A stretch of DNA of 64,000 bases from Diplonema japonicum. Taxonomy: Eukaryota; Euglenozoa; Diplonemea; Diplonemida; Diplonemidae. A program made the position numbers and the translations under genes. Below are positions 48,013 through 60,707 of this stretch, piece by piece; positions within the stretch are counted from its first letter, which is position 1; every line of letters begins with the position of its first letter. The stretch spans positions 220,001-284,000 of the forward strand of contig OZ025663.1 in the NCBI GenBank assembly GCA_964019335.1, given 5' to 3'. The notes below the pieces were generated by a model that saw only the letters and a list, made by a program, of their open reading frames with translations, did not search any database and was not told the DNA's origin.

Positions 48013-48522
48013 ATGCCAAGGGGGTCACATGGTAGCAAAATGAGTTTTTTCAATTTCGCCAGTCAAGGAGTGGTCCTTTATCATCGCCTTGCGAGGGGAA
48101 GCGAATGTACCACATACGGTAAGGCAGGTGATCAGGCCTGCGATTGCGAAGGAATTGATAAAGAGGAGGACATCTTTTGCTGGAATGGAGACCGGTGCGT
48201 GTCCGTCCACGAACGGTTGGTGGAAGAGCCTCCAGGCGAGGAAGCCCCTGATCGCCTTCAGGATGAGACGGGCCATTAGCGGAGCACGACTCCATGTAAT
48301 GTTCCTCGCCCAGATGCCGTCCATCTCATCGCGACAAACAGCCACCGCAGGCACCAGACAGCAACCGCAGAACGGTGACCGATTAGTGTGCATTTCTTCT
48401 TGAACAGTGAGCACCCCCATGCACACTGAAACTTTATCGAATTTTTTTTTTTACCTTAGAAAAAACTTTCTTTAGAAACTTTTTTTTTTTCTTCCACTTT
48501 TACCTACGTTTTTATTGTCACC
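48013..48522. other. Complex sequence without an assigned gene
   Basis: About 400 bases (48040-48430) have ordinary base composition and overlapping open frames on both strands: minus 48426-48025, 133 residues with a hydrophobic middle; plus 48089-48403. Neither shows a family, splice site or leader support. May be a decayed exon or part of an element. Confidence 0.35.
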
Positions 48523-49200
48523 AAAAATAGCTATTTACTGCCAACAAGTAATGACTTTACCGTTACTTCGAGGTCGGTAAAGCATTACTTGGCGGTAGGT
48601 AAGTGGTTTTATTTCACGACACTCTGAAATTACTTCACCACGAGGGGCACAACGGGGTGACAAGGGGTACAACAAGAGAGGGGTTACAAAGGTTACAATA
48701 CAAGTTGTTTTCCCTCCTTTTGTTGACTAAGAGCTGCCGCTGTCGCTGTCATTGCCATTGTCACCATCTCTAATCAGGCCTTCCCATACCTGGCGCGGCC
48801 GCTGGCTCCTTTTTTTCTGCTGCTTTGGTATTTTGAAGTCTTTTGGGGAGCTTGGGTAAGCTGACCAACCTTACCCACAGAAGAGTTACCCACATAAACT
48901 GGGAAAAAGGCCTAGCCAAAAGTGGGCAAATTGGGAGGAAAAAGTAGCCCAACTTGGAACTTGGAGCCGAGGCAAAAGTTGGCCAATTGAACTGAACCTG
49001 GGGGGAAACTAGCAAACTGAGAGGAAAAAGTAGCCCCACTGGGAACCGAACCGAGGCAAAAATTGGCCTACCGAGGCATATTATTTACCGGAAACCCCTA
49101 TTACTTCACGGAAAACAGGCCATTATTTCACCGTGAAGTAATGAGATTTAGCGTGAAGTAATGGACCCCCCAGTGCGTGAAGTAATTTCTGAAGAGTGAA
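48523..49200. mobile_element. Element A copy 2 (~678 bp)
   Basis: Near-identical duplicate of 34691-35376, same orientation, with a shorter T/A patch near its start and small indels (for example GAACTTGGAGCC versus GAACTGAGCC). High similarity between copies about 14 kb apart suggests recent activity. Confidence 0.8.
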
Positions 49201-49245
49201 ATATAAAAAAAAAAAAAATGTTTTATTTGCTCCTGGGAACTCGAT

Positions 49246-49278
<33 letters not shown>

Positions 49279-49397
49279 TTCTTTCTCTTTTTTAGAAAGA
49301 ACTGGCCCAAAAGGGGGTGAGGATGAAATTTCGAAAAATAAGGGGGGAATCCTTATTAATTTACGGTATGGGCTGAGGGAGAAAACACTGAACTTTT

Positions 49398-49444
<47 letters not shown>

Positions 49445-49697
49445 GCTGTTGTTGTTGTCCATCGACTTTTTTTTTTTTTTTCATTCTTTTTTTTTTTTTC
49501 AATAAATAAATATACTAAAAAGAAAGAGGGAAAAAAGAAGAAAAAAAAATACAAAATTATTTTCCATTTCTTTTTCTTTTTTTATTTTCCGGTCCGGTCT
49601 TCTTCATTTTTTGTCCTCTTTGCTACACTTTTACTTTAACGCACACCAGGTGTTGGGTTGGTTGTGTAACAACAAACACACCCTTTTTTTTAAAAAT
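49201..49697. other. Simple-sequence 5' flank of tail-anchored protein gene
   Basis: T-run at about 49247-49277 and a TTG/GTT trinucleotide repeat at 49398-49458. T/C-rich sequence follows, leading to the ATG at 49698. A possible acceptor is AACGCACACCAG at about 49639-49650. Confidence 0.55.
49398..49458. repeat. (GTT)n microsatellite
   Basis: About 20 consecutive TTG/GTT units with one GCT interruption. Confidence 0.95.
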
Positions 49698-50012
49698 ATG
49701 ACGAACGTCTTTGAGATTCGGCGAGAACAGGATCTAGAGGCGCTGCGGGATGGCATAAAGCGAGAAGTGGAAAAGGTGATCAAGCTGCTGAAAGCAAACA
49801 ACAGACAAGCAGCGCGGGAGAGCTTAAAAAGAAAGAAGCTGATGGAGCTAGCGCTGGACAAGGGCCTTCGCACCTTTAAACAACTAACCACCACCTCCGA
49901 ACCCGCTGCCACGTGGGCCCTTGCTGATGTGGCACCTACCTTTTCGTCAACAATGCTTGCGACTTGTGCTTTGTTCGCACTTATACCGCTTGTTGCTGCA
50001 GTTAAGAAGTGA
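49698..50012 (+). CDS. Small tail-anchored coiled-coil protein, unknown
   Basis: 104 residues. Residues 5-60 are a charged helix (LEALRDGIKREVEKVIKLLK, then QAARESLKRKKLMELALDKG) and residues about 84-100 form one hydrophobic C-terminal helix (TMLATCALFALIPLVAAV) followed by Lys-Lys. This is the plan of a tail-anchored membrane protein (ER or mitochondrial outer membrane). The Arg/Lys-flanked helix resembles SNARE-associated or fission-adaptor proteins only in general form. No family recognised. Confidence 0.55.
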   Translation: MTNVFEIRREQDLEALRDGIKREVEKVIKLLKANNRQAARESLKRKKLMELALDKGLRTFKQLTTTSEPAATWALADVAPTFSSTMLATCALFALIPLVAAVKK

Positions 50013-52066
50013 GAAGTGAGAAGACCCTTTCCCCTACTTCCCCTACATCCATCCCCCCCCCTTTCCATTCTCTTCTTTTCACTAGCTCTCTTGCTAATGA
50101 CGGCCCCTTTGTTAGCAGGAAGAAAAGCTACTGGAAGAATAGGTGAAAAAACTGGGGGTTGGTTGGGGGACAGAAATAAAAATTTAAACACTGGAAGAAA
50201 TGAATGAGGTGGTTGTGTGTGTATGTGGGGGGGGGGGGGGGGGGGGGGGATGGACTGTATCAATAGCTAATCAACTCTATTATAGAGTGATAACGGATGG
50301 AGGGAGAGAGAAAGAAAAAAAAAAGAAGGAAAAAAAAGTACTGTATAAAAGCACTCCTGGGCAGGTGGGTCCCTCTTCACCCAGGCGTGCGTTTCCAGTG
50401 CTAAACCCAATGAAGAAAAAAAAAAGAAAAAACGAAAAAAAAAAAAAGAGAAAAAAAAAACTAGAGGATCCCCCCCCTCACCTCTTCTTTTTGTTTTCTT
50501 AAGTGTGCAAGGCTGGCACCTCGTCCCCTTGTGCCATGGAAAGGTTTCACGGAGAAGAAGTAAATAGAACGAAGGGAAAAATATTGTTTGACCTTAAGTG
50601 GGTACTTTCGCCTTTTACAGACAAGCTTTGCATTTAGGTTTTTTTTCTTTTTTTTTTCTTCTTTTTTTCTTTTTTTTTTTTCTCCTTCTTGAAGCTGCTG
50701 GTCAGTTGCAACCAAACATGGCAACACAAACACACCTTTTGTATTTTTTTTTACCCCCCTTTAATTTTTTTATTCTCTCTTTTTTTCAAATAATTTTTTT
50801 TTTAAAAAAAATCATAACTTAACCCGATTCGAAAAAAGAAGGAAGAAAAAGAAATTAAAGGGGTGCGCTAACCTTTTTAAAGAAAAAAAAAAATGGGAGG
50901 GAAAACAGTATCTCCTATTAAACTCAAATGGGAGTCTTTTCCCCCTTTTTTTTTGGTAGAAGGTTCCTAACTTATAACACTTTAACGCTCCCCCTCCTTT
51001 GCCCCTTTATTTTTTTTTTCTTTTTTTCCCTCCCCTCTCTTGGATGAGACTGGACCCCCGGTTAGGTGGGTTTAGACTGGTAGTGCAACATATATCTTTT
51101 TGGAAAAAAAAAAAAGAAAAAAGAAAACTGACTGGGTGAGATCGGCACTTTTCTTAGCCTATTTTTACCAGGTAACGTTAACCCCTATTTCAATGCAAAA
51201 AAGAAAAAAAAAAAGAAAAAAGGTGCCAGGCCAACATGAAAATTTCGGTTTGAACCGAGGGCCCTGGATGAGATAGCACTTTAAAAAATTCAAAACAAAA
51301 AAATATTCTAGCGCTGTTGAAGAAACACTGTAAAAATGAAAAGGTGCCGGACTGACTAATTTCGGAGTTCCATCAGCAGTCCGTGGATTTCTCAGGTCGG
51401 CATTTTCAGTTTACAGTAACTTTTTCTTGACCCCCCACCCCCATCGTTGGCTTGCGATTTTTTTATTTTTTCAAAAAAAAAAAAAAGAAGAAGAAGGGAC
51501 AGAGAAGACGTTGGTGTTGATGCCTTGCACAAAAAAAAATATATATATATATATCTGAGATGTATTTCTTTTGTTTCTTTCCCCCTCCTTTTTAAAAAAA
51601 AAAAAAGAAAAGAATACAAGTGAAGTTCTCAGATATCAAAGCTGCCCCAGCGATCTTCTTGCTTTTCTTTTCTTCTTTTTTTTTTTTAAAGATCCAGAAA
51701 CCCAGCCAACAAGCCCAACAAAGGTCTCTTTCCAATAGGACACCGAACAAATATAAAGGTTTTAAACACAAAATATTTTCAGCAAAAAGAAAAGGGGGAT
51801 TTTTTGAGTCTAACCACGAAAGGGATCAGAGTGAGCCGTGCTCTTTTAGTAAAAGCTTGATTCTGTATTTTTTCGATACTATGAACTCGCAAGGATCTCT
51901 TTTAACCAAAAGTGTAGCATGAGGCTTTTGTTTCCCAATTAGTTTTTTTTTTTTTTTTTTTTTTTCCTCGTATTATTACGAACCAAAAACAAGAAGGAAG
52001 TGCTTGCTATGTCACCTATAGAGTTGAGAATTATATCACTTTAGTCGGGCCAAATCTTTGAAAATG

Positions 52067-52099
<33 letters not shown>

Positions 52100-52601
52100 C
52101 CCTTTTGAGGAGTAATGAATTGTAGAGTAACTCACCCAAATACCCCCCCCTACACGCTCCACTACCTCAAAAAAAAAAGGAAAAAAAAGGTACTCTCAGG
52201 GCTCGTTTGTATTTCTGAAGGGGGAAATAACCCTCTCCCCCCCCCCTTTTTTTTGCACTCTGCAAGGGCAAATCCCATGGCCACATTTATCCCTTTTAGG
52301 ATTAAGTGAATTATTGCCCCTCTTTCTTCTTTTTTTTTTTTTTTTTTTTTACCCTTCCTACTCCCTTCTACTTAAGTCTTTTTAAAACTTTTAAGCTTTT
52401 TCTTTTCGTAACCATTCCATCAACAAGGCCATTTAAACATTGGGTTTGGAGGGGGGGGAGGGGAGGGGGGGATCGTTTTCAAAGTGCTGGACATTTCAAG
52501 TGGTACACAGCCACAGAGCATTAATAGTTCCCCTCCCCCTCCCCCTCCCCCCGAAGTTTCAAAAAAAAGTTAGACAAAAAGAATGGCCGATTTTTTTTTT
52601 A
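50013..52601. other. Gene-poor simple-sequence region
   Basis: G-run at about 50228-50249, many A/T-runs, G/A-rich tracts. Patches of ordinary complexity (about 50500-50640, 51030-51260, 51330-51400, 51690-51920) hold only short frames without splice or family support. No gene recognised. Confidence 0.5.
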
Positions 52602-52911
52602 GGTGGTGGGGATAACATGGAAATATAAAGAAGTACATCAGATGTGTTGTTCGCTGTTGACCTCCTCGTCGGTCATCACCGGTAGCGCCCAAGTGGAAGA
52701 AGCAGATGCTCAGGGTGGCGAACAGGCAGCAAACTACACGGGCTCAGAATCATGGTTACCCGGGGCGCCCCGGCTGGGGTTGAGCTGCACACCGCACGCA
52801 TTAAGGACACGACGCGGAACGCAGAAGAAGCTACAGCTAGGCCGAGGTGCGCCCCCTGTAATCAAGTAAATGGTGCTTGTGCAGGGTGCCCCCACCGGCT
52901 TCCTTTAAATC
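52602..52911 (+). repeat. Dispersed ~320-bp repeat, copy 2
   Basis: Matches 33868-34190 over its length with small differences, for example GAAGAAGCAGATGCTC lacking the CATAGT present in the others. Ends CTTCCTTTAAATC. Confidence 0.8.
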
Positions 52912-53580
52912 ATCAAATTTTTAATTATTCAGCGCAAAAATGAAACACTTATGCATTGTGTGGGTGTGAGGGGTGGCTTTTTTTTTTTTTTTTTTTTTTT
53001 TCACCCGAAAAATGGATTATCTACGAACCTTTCTCTTTTCTTCTATTGCCATTTCTTTTTTAAAAATGGGAGAGAACAATGTGTGCTGCATGCACTTTAC
53101 GGTTACTATTCTTAGCACAATGTTTTAACCTATTGTTTTCTGAGGTTTTTGCCAAAATCCCCCCCCCCCCCCGCCTACTGCGCTTCTGAAGTTTTATTTT
53201 ATTTAATTTTATTTTAAGAAAGATGTACAGTATAACTGAGGAGTTGTACTGGAGTTTTAGTGTCCAGAAACAAAAATGGAGGAGAACGAAGAAGAATGAA
53301 AGGAAGAAAAAAAAGGGCGCTTCTACTTTTTTTTTTCTTTTTTCTTGACACCCTCCCCTAGGGCTTTAGGGGGGTTTCATACTTTGCTATTTAAAAAGAA
53401 AAAAATAAAAGAGAGAAGAAAGAGGAAAAAGAAAAAAAAAAAAAAAAAAAAAAAAAACACTGGCTAAATGGAGACCAAGCAGGAATAAAGAGCATTTTCA
53501 GGTAGATTAAGAAACTGCCTTATGAAGCCTTTTGGAAACCTACCTCTTCATTTGACCTCGCCATTTTTATTTATTTCTTG

Positions 53581-53620
<40 letters not shown>

Positions 53621-53664
53621 AAGAACGAGTCTTTGACTTGTCTAAACAAAAGGGGAACGTTGGC
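52912..53664. other. Non-coding simple sequence
   Basis: T-run at about 52978-53001, C-run at 53159-53172, A-run at about 53429-53457 and a T-run at about 53583-53618. No gene recognised. Confidence 0.55.
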
Positions 53665-53726
53665 AACGTGTTTCGGGTTGACAAACTTCTCCAGGTTTTA
53701 CCCGGCACGTACAAACAACGGCCAGT

Positions 53727-53733
<7 letters not shown>
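53665..53733 (+). repeat. Dispersed short repeat, copy 3 (about 65 bp)
   Basis: ACTTCTCCAGGTTTTACCCG then GCACGTACAAACAACGGCC, running into a T-run of about 50 bases and then directly into dispersed-repeat copy 3. Similar to 4745-4812 and 47497-47568. Confidence 0.6.
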
Positions 53734-53780
<47 letters not shown>

Positions 53781-53790
53781 TTTCCCTTCG

Positions 53791-54082
53791 GGTGGTGGGG
53801 ATAACATGGAAATATAAGAAGTACATCAGATGTGTTGTTCGCTGTTGACCTCCTCGTCGGTCATCACCGGTGGCGCCCGAGTGGAAGAACATAGTGCAGA
53901 TGCTCAGGGTGACGAACAGGCAGCAAACTGCACGAGTGCAGAATCTTGGTTACCCGGGACGCACCGGCTGGGGTTGATCTGTGCACCGCACGCATTAAGG
54001 ACACGACGCGGTGCGCCCCTTGTAATGAAGTGGACAGTTCTTGTGCTGGGCGCCGCCAACACCGGCCTCCTTTAACTCTTAT
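53791..54082 (+). repeat. Dispersed ~320-bp repeat, copy 3
   Basis: Matches copies 1 and 2 but lacks about 29 bases after GACACGACGCG. Preceded by a long T-run and GGTGGTGGGGATAACATGG as in copy 2. Confidence 0.8.
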
Positions 54083-55213
54083 ATATATTTTCTTTTTTTT
54101 CAAAAAAAGAAAGAAGAAAAAAAAGAGCCCAATATACACCAGCTGAAAAAAAGTGCTTCCCCCCCCCTCAAAAAATTATCTCTCGAACGAAAATACCAAC
54201 AGCAACACAACAACGACATAAGTCATAAGATTTTTTTTTTTGTGCTTTTACAAAAAAAGATTTTTCTTCACTCACTCTCCTGATTAACAAATTTCGCTCT
54301 TGTCCCATTTTTTTTTTTTTGTTACAAATATTTATCTTTCAAAAAATGATTTTATAACTATATGCAACTTGTGCCGAGCAAAAAACTTTCGCAGCTTTTT
54401 AAAAAACCTTTTTTGCTCGTGCGAACAACAAAGACATATAGTTATAATAAGTTATAGATAAAGAATTTTTTTCCCCCCCCTTCTTACGTCCGATCAACAA
54501 ATTTGGTGATGAAAAACTGGGCTTTTTTTTTTTTTTTTTTTTTTTGCGTGCTCAATTCACATGATTACCAGAAAAAACAAATAATGAAGGGCTGCATTAA
54601 AAAAAAAAAAAGAGAAAAAAAAAAGTGGAAAATGATAAAGGTGAAAAGAGCAGGTGCAGTGTGTGTGTAAGGGCTTAATTTTGTAAAGGATAAATGAACT
54701 ACTGTAAAACGAAAAAAAGTGCTGGGACCAAAATGCATTTTTTTTTTTACCCTCTTTTCACTTTTTAATGGGGGTTACATGGATTGTCCCCCCCCCCCCC
54801 CCCCCCTCCCCCCCCCATCAATAGTGAAATCTCTTTTCTTCTAAAAACTGCTGTTTTTATGTACACGGTTTTGAGGGGGTTTTTTTTTCTCTCCATTCAG
54901 GAAACCATCAAGCACGCCTAGGATGGGAGGGGAAAAAAGTGGGGAGGGGGGGGGGGGGGGACAAAATCTAGTTTTTTTTCCCTTTTTTTTGATGCTCACA
55001 TTTCTTTTTTTTTCTTCTTTCTTTCTTTCAACGCTTCATGACTATTTACAATTGGTCTTTTTTTTTTTTTTTTTTTTTCTGCGCATTCTCGCAGCACTTA
55101 ATAGAGATGTGGCAGTATACTCCGCTCCCCTTCCCTTCCCCTCCCCTCCAACGCCAGCAAAGGAGCAAGATCCAGGATTTCTGAGTACCCAGCTCCACAA
55201 TGACATGGCATGT

Positions 55214-55252
<39 letters not shown>

Positions 55253-55679
55253 ACGGACCGTGGATATTCTTTGTCTTTCTTTTCTCTTTTTTTTCCCCTT
55301 TCCCAATCTTTTAAATTAATTTGGAATGGGAAGAAAAAAAAATGAAGGAAAAAAAAAAAAAAATCATCATTTTATTTTGTACACTCTATTTTTTTTTTTT
55401 CCATACCCTTTTCGGGTTTTATTTTTCATTTGTTCTTATTATCTGCATTTTTTTTTCTTCTCCTTTTTTTTTTTTTTGTCTTTTTTACTACTCACACATA
55501 AATTATATGTCACCCCCCCTCCCCTCCCCTCTTTTCCCCCACGTTTTTTTTTTTTTTTTTTTTTTTTTTTTCTGCTATTCAGTTTTCTTCTTCCTTTATT
55601 CTTATTAAATTGTTCGATCATTTGAAGAGAGTCACGAAACAAGTTCATTGCAGGTTTCTTTTTTTTTACACAAAGAAAC
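54083..55679. other. Gene-poor simple-sequence region
   Basis: Contains the hairpin at 54346-54447, C-runs at about 54788-54818, a G-run at about 54941-54960, and T-runs at about 55059-55078, 55216-55247 and 55546-55571. A phrase CTGTAAAACGAA at about 54713 matches the end of the 4.9 kb foldback element. No gene recognised. Confidence 0.5.
54346..54447. repeat. ~100-bp imperfect hairpin
   Basis: TTATAACTATATGCAACTTG and CCGAGCAAAAAAC on the left face TTTTTTGCTCGTGCG and CATATAGTTATAATAA on the right. Could be a tiny foldback element or a structured RNA. No transcription evidence. Confidence 0.55.
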
Positions 55680-56990
55680 ATGAAAGCACGCGTTGGTATT
55701 AGCATAGGAGTTTCAGTGCTGGTGTTTTGCAACATTTTCCAAAAGCACGACGAAAACAAAATCAAGCCCGAAAAAGCAAAACCTGCCCCCGTGCAACCCA
55801 TATCTGAAAAATGCACCACACCCATAAGAGAGGAAGGGACGGTTCATTTCAAAGAAGGATATTGCTGGAGCGAACCCGAGCAAAGCGGGGACTTCTTTCA
55901 ACATCTCCGTGTTTTCTACCCCGCAAAACTGGGACCCGGGTTCAAGGTAACCAAAGGGAACCTCGGCACGAAAATGAAAAACCTGACAAAAACAGCTTGT
56001 GGCCGACCCCATCCCTCAGAACGGTCCCTGTGCGCACAATCTCAAGAATTCGGCATCGGTGCCATGACCGCAGCTATCATAAAAGCCTCATTGACAGCCG
56101 TATCCACAAACACCGAATTTTACTTCTCAGAGCTAAAAGGCATATGGGGAACCGGTCCAACCAACCCAACCCATCATTCTTACTATGATTCTGACTTATT
56201 TCCTTGCACAGGGACCTGTTTGAGCAACAACACCGGGCTGGTTCATGTGGTAGTTCCTGCTAGTAAACGCTGCCGTAAAAAAAGCAAAAACAAGCTCAAA
56301 TGCTCGTTCCACCCAGCTAGGACAAAAACCTTACAAGAGATTATCGGTTCTTCCGAAACATTCTACACCGTCGCAGAGATGGCCAGAACGGTCATGAAAC
56401 CCAATAACATCGTTAAAAAGAAGATTGAACAGGCACGGCGGGATATGAACCTAAATGAACGGGATAATTACTTAGGGGTCCATATACGTTTGGGCGACTC
56501 CTGCCCTGGTGTTGAAGGGCGAAGCGGAGTGAAAACGTGTAAAGGTGTTGAAGAGTATATTAGTGACATAAAAGAGATGGTCGAGAGATATAACCTAACT
56601 ACTGTCTTCGTGGCCACGGATGATAACGCTATACGGAAAACCATCGAAACAACCCTCATAAGCCAGGTCGGGTCCCGCAACCTCCGTGTTGTCGCCCCGT
56701 CCTGGACAACCCCGAACTTCACGAAGGCGATTGAGCGGTACGCCGAGCTGCACGACCCGCAGGAGATCGGGACGCGTGCCCTAGCCGAGATCCACATCCT
56801 CAGCGAGGCGAGGGCGTTCGTCGGAAAGTTCTCGTCGAACTTCTTCAGGCTCGCGTATGTGTTGGGATCTCACACCTCTGAATCGGTGAGATGCCTCAAA
56901 CCCATTGTCTCCCTGGACTCCCCATGGTGCTTTGACTTCGGTGTCATGGCAGGCTTGGACTGCGCTACGAACACAAGATTTTTGTGTTGA
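55680..56990 (+). CDS. Type II membrane fucosyltransferase-like (GT23/NodZ-type) glycosyltransferase
   Basis: 436 residues. A short cytosolic start and single TM/signal-anchor (VGISIGVSVLVFCNIF) suit a Golgi type II enzyme. A Lys/Pro-rich stem follows. The catalytic part shows LGVHIRLGDSCPG (H-x-R-x-G-D, GDP-fucose binding) near residue 265, VFVATDDNA, and a final ALAEIHILSEARAFVGKFSS then NFFRLAYVLG. This matches the three peptide motifs of alpha-1,6-fucosyltransferases (FUT8/NodZ) and related families. Six or more cysteines suggest a secretory protein with disulfides. Linkage and acceptor are not decidable. Upstream is only simple sequence. Confidence 0.75.
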   Translation: MKARVGISIGVSVLVFCNIFQKHDENKIKPEKAKPAPVQPISEKCTTPIREEGTVHFKEGYCWSEPEQSGDFFQHLRVFYPAKLGPGFKVTKGNLGTKMKNLTKTACGRPHPSERSLCAQSQEFGIGAMTAAIIKASLTAVSTNTEFYFSELKGIWGTGPTNPTHHSYYDSDLFPCTGTCLSNNTGLVHVVVPASKRCRKKSKNKLKCSFHPARTKTLQEIIGSSETFYTVAEMARTVMKPNNIVKKKIEQARRDMNLNERDNYLGVHIRLGDSCPGVEGRSGVKTCKGVEEYISDIKEMVERYNLTTVFVATDDNAIRKTIETTLISQVGSRNLRVVAPSWTTPNFTKAIERYAELHDPQEIGTRALAEIHILSEARAFVGKFSSNFFRLAYVLGSHTSESVRCLKPIVSLDSPWCFDFGVMAGLDCATNTRFLC

Positions 56991-57074
56991 AAACCGTTTT
57001 TTTTTTTTTTTCTTCAATGGAGGAATTACAAAAAAAAAAATCGTTCAGTGAGGGGGGGGGAAAAGAGAAAAAAA

Positions 57075-57158
57075 ATGGGTGTCGGACGACGTTTGCTGAT
57101 GAACATCCCCATGTGGTCTGTCCCTGTCTGGGGGAGCGGTATTTTATACCTTGTATGT

Positions 57159-57192
<34 letters not shown>

Positions 57193-58150
57193 TCCTGTTA
57201 GTCCTGTTCATTATTTCCCCCCTCCATTACAGATAGTCCAAAGCAACAGATACTTGCAAGGTGTTTCCGTATATGGGCAGATCCACACCAACAAACAGCT
57301 CAGAAGGCCAATTGGTATCTACAAAGCGGGGGCGTATGAGATCAGCCAACTATGCAACGTCGTACCGTACGGCGTCTTGGGGACGGCACTGACACAGGAC
57401 AAGCAGATTGAAAAAAGGGAGGAACAACCGGACGGGATGCAAGTAATAATTGTGGATCCTGCTGGTCTGCACCACATACACGGGCTCCCAAAAGGTGCGG
57501 CTGGCGCTGCAGGAGCAATCTACGCGTGGATCGGCGAGGAACATCTTCCCATGGATCAACCCTTCCCCAGCGACGTCTCAGAAGGAATTCAACACGCAAC
57601 GCATGCTGCCCGCCATGTGTATGGCACTCGGCCTGTTATTCACGCTGTCGGCCCGGACCTCAGGACGGAGAAGTACCAAGGCGAGGAAGGGTACTTTGCA
57701 GCGAAAAGGGATTTGAGCCTCACATACACAAACATTTTAAAGGAATTCGCGGAATATCTGAAGCCGGACTTGATGTCGTGGAACCCTGATGAGGAGAACC
57801 AGAACGTGAGGCAGCCGTGGGGCACGCTACGTGTGCTTCCTGTGTCTGGTGGGATTTTCAGCGGGCGTTTTAAAAAGGACATGCCTGAGCTTACTGCAGG
57901 CGCGCTTGTTTCCGCCATCCAGGCCCTCCCTCCCACACACCGACGGGCCCTGGCTTGCCGTGCCCAGTCCATAGACCTTTGCGTGTTCGATGATAGGGAG
58001 TTCAAAGGTTTTAAACAGGAACTCTACCGCGTCAGTGAGAACGTACGCGTTTCGACTCCTTTATATGCTGATACTTTCTCCGACTCAGGGGCGTCGATGC
58101 AAAACCCTGGTGCTTACAAAGTACATGAATACAAGAGCAAAGACATATGA
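57075..58150 (+). CDS. Macro-domain-like protein (two exons)
   Basis: 331 residues. Exon 1 is 57075-57152 and exon 2 is 57233-58150; the 80-base intron (CTT|GTATGT...TTACAG|ATA) is phase 0. Exon 1 gives a short hydrophobic start (MGVGRRLLMNIPMWSVPVWG). Exon 2 carries an ADP-ribose-binding macro-like fold: MQVIIVDPAGLHHIHGLPKG, AAGAAGAIYAWIG, RPVIHAVGPDLR, LSLTYTNILKEF and RVLPVSGGIFSGRFKKDMPE. The V-D-x-A-N loop of typical macro domains is VDPAGL here, and the G-G-(I/V)-(A/F)-x-G loop is VSGGIFSG. ADP-ribose binding or hydrolysis is possible but unproven. An alternative upstream ATG at 57017 would read through simple sequence. Confidence 0.7.
57153..57232 (+). other. Cis-intron of macro-like gene
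   Basis: 80 bases, GTATGT donor, long T-run, pyrimidine tract CCCCCCTCCATTACAG acceptor, phase 0. Confidence 0.7.
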
Positions 58151-58395
58151 AGAAGAGTGTGCGATTTTCCACTTTTTTTTCCCCCCTCAATAAAAAAAAA
58201 AAAAAAGGAAGAATACAACAAAGGCGGGGTGGAGGGCGGTTAGTGTACCTGAAGAGGATACATTATACAAAAAAAAAAAAAAAAAAAAAAACAAGAAGAA
58301 AAAAGAAAAAAGAAAACTAAAACCCATATATATTTATCCCCCCCTTCTCTCTCTCCCCCTCTCTTTCCCGGAAAAAAAAAAAAGAAGAAGAAAAA

Positions 58396-60032
<1,637 letters not shown>

Positions 60033-60118
60033 AGAATGGGAAGGAACAAGGGGAAAAAAAAAAAAAAAAAAGAAATGAAAGAAAGCAAAAAAAGAAAATG
60101 TCGGAACTGTTTCATCCT

Positions 60119-60156
<38 letters not shown>

Positions 60157-60655
60157 CCCCGTGCGTTAGTTACTGTTCTCCCTTTTTCCAAAAAGAAGGG
60201 AAAAAGAGGAGAGAAAAAAAAAAAGGGAAAAAGAAAGAGAGTTTACTTTCTCTGTATTTGTATGTGTAAAAAGAAAAAAAAAGGAAACAAAACAAAGCAA
60301 AAAGAAAAATAGGATGAAAGAAGAGAAAAAGAAAACAGATGACAAAAGAAGAAGAAAAAGCATGGGGCAGAGAACTTTTTTTTAAAGACAGAAGAACGAA
60401 AAGGAAAAAAATAGATGCGATTTTTTTGTTTTTTTTTATCCCCCCCCGGTGGCTGGACTTGCTAGGGATAGGATGGGCTGTTAAATACCTTTTTGTTCTT
60501 TTTTTCTCTTTGTTTTCCTTTCCCTCTGCCTTTCCTTTCACCCCCCTCATTGTCGCCTTCTTTTTATTCCCCCCCCCCCCCCCAACACCCTTCTTCCCCC
60601 CACCTTCTTTGTGTCTTTCCCCGTTCCTTTTGTTTCTTTTTTCTTTTTCTCCCCT

Positions 60656-60707
<52 letters not shown>

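Noticed and set aside
51240-51275. TCGGTTCAAACCGA on the minus strand as a tRNA T-arm
   Set aside because: No acceptor stem, anticodon arm or D-arm of suitable spacing could be found around it.
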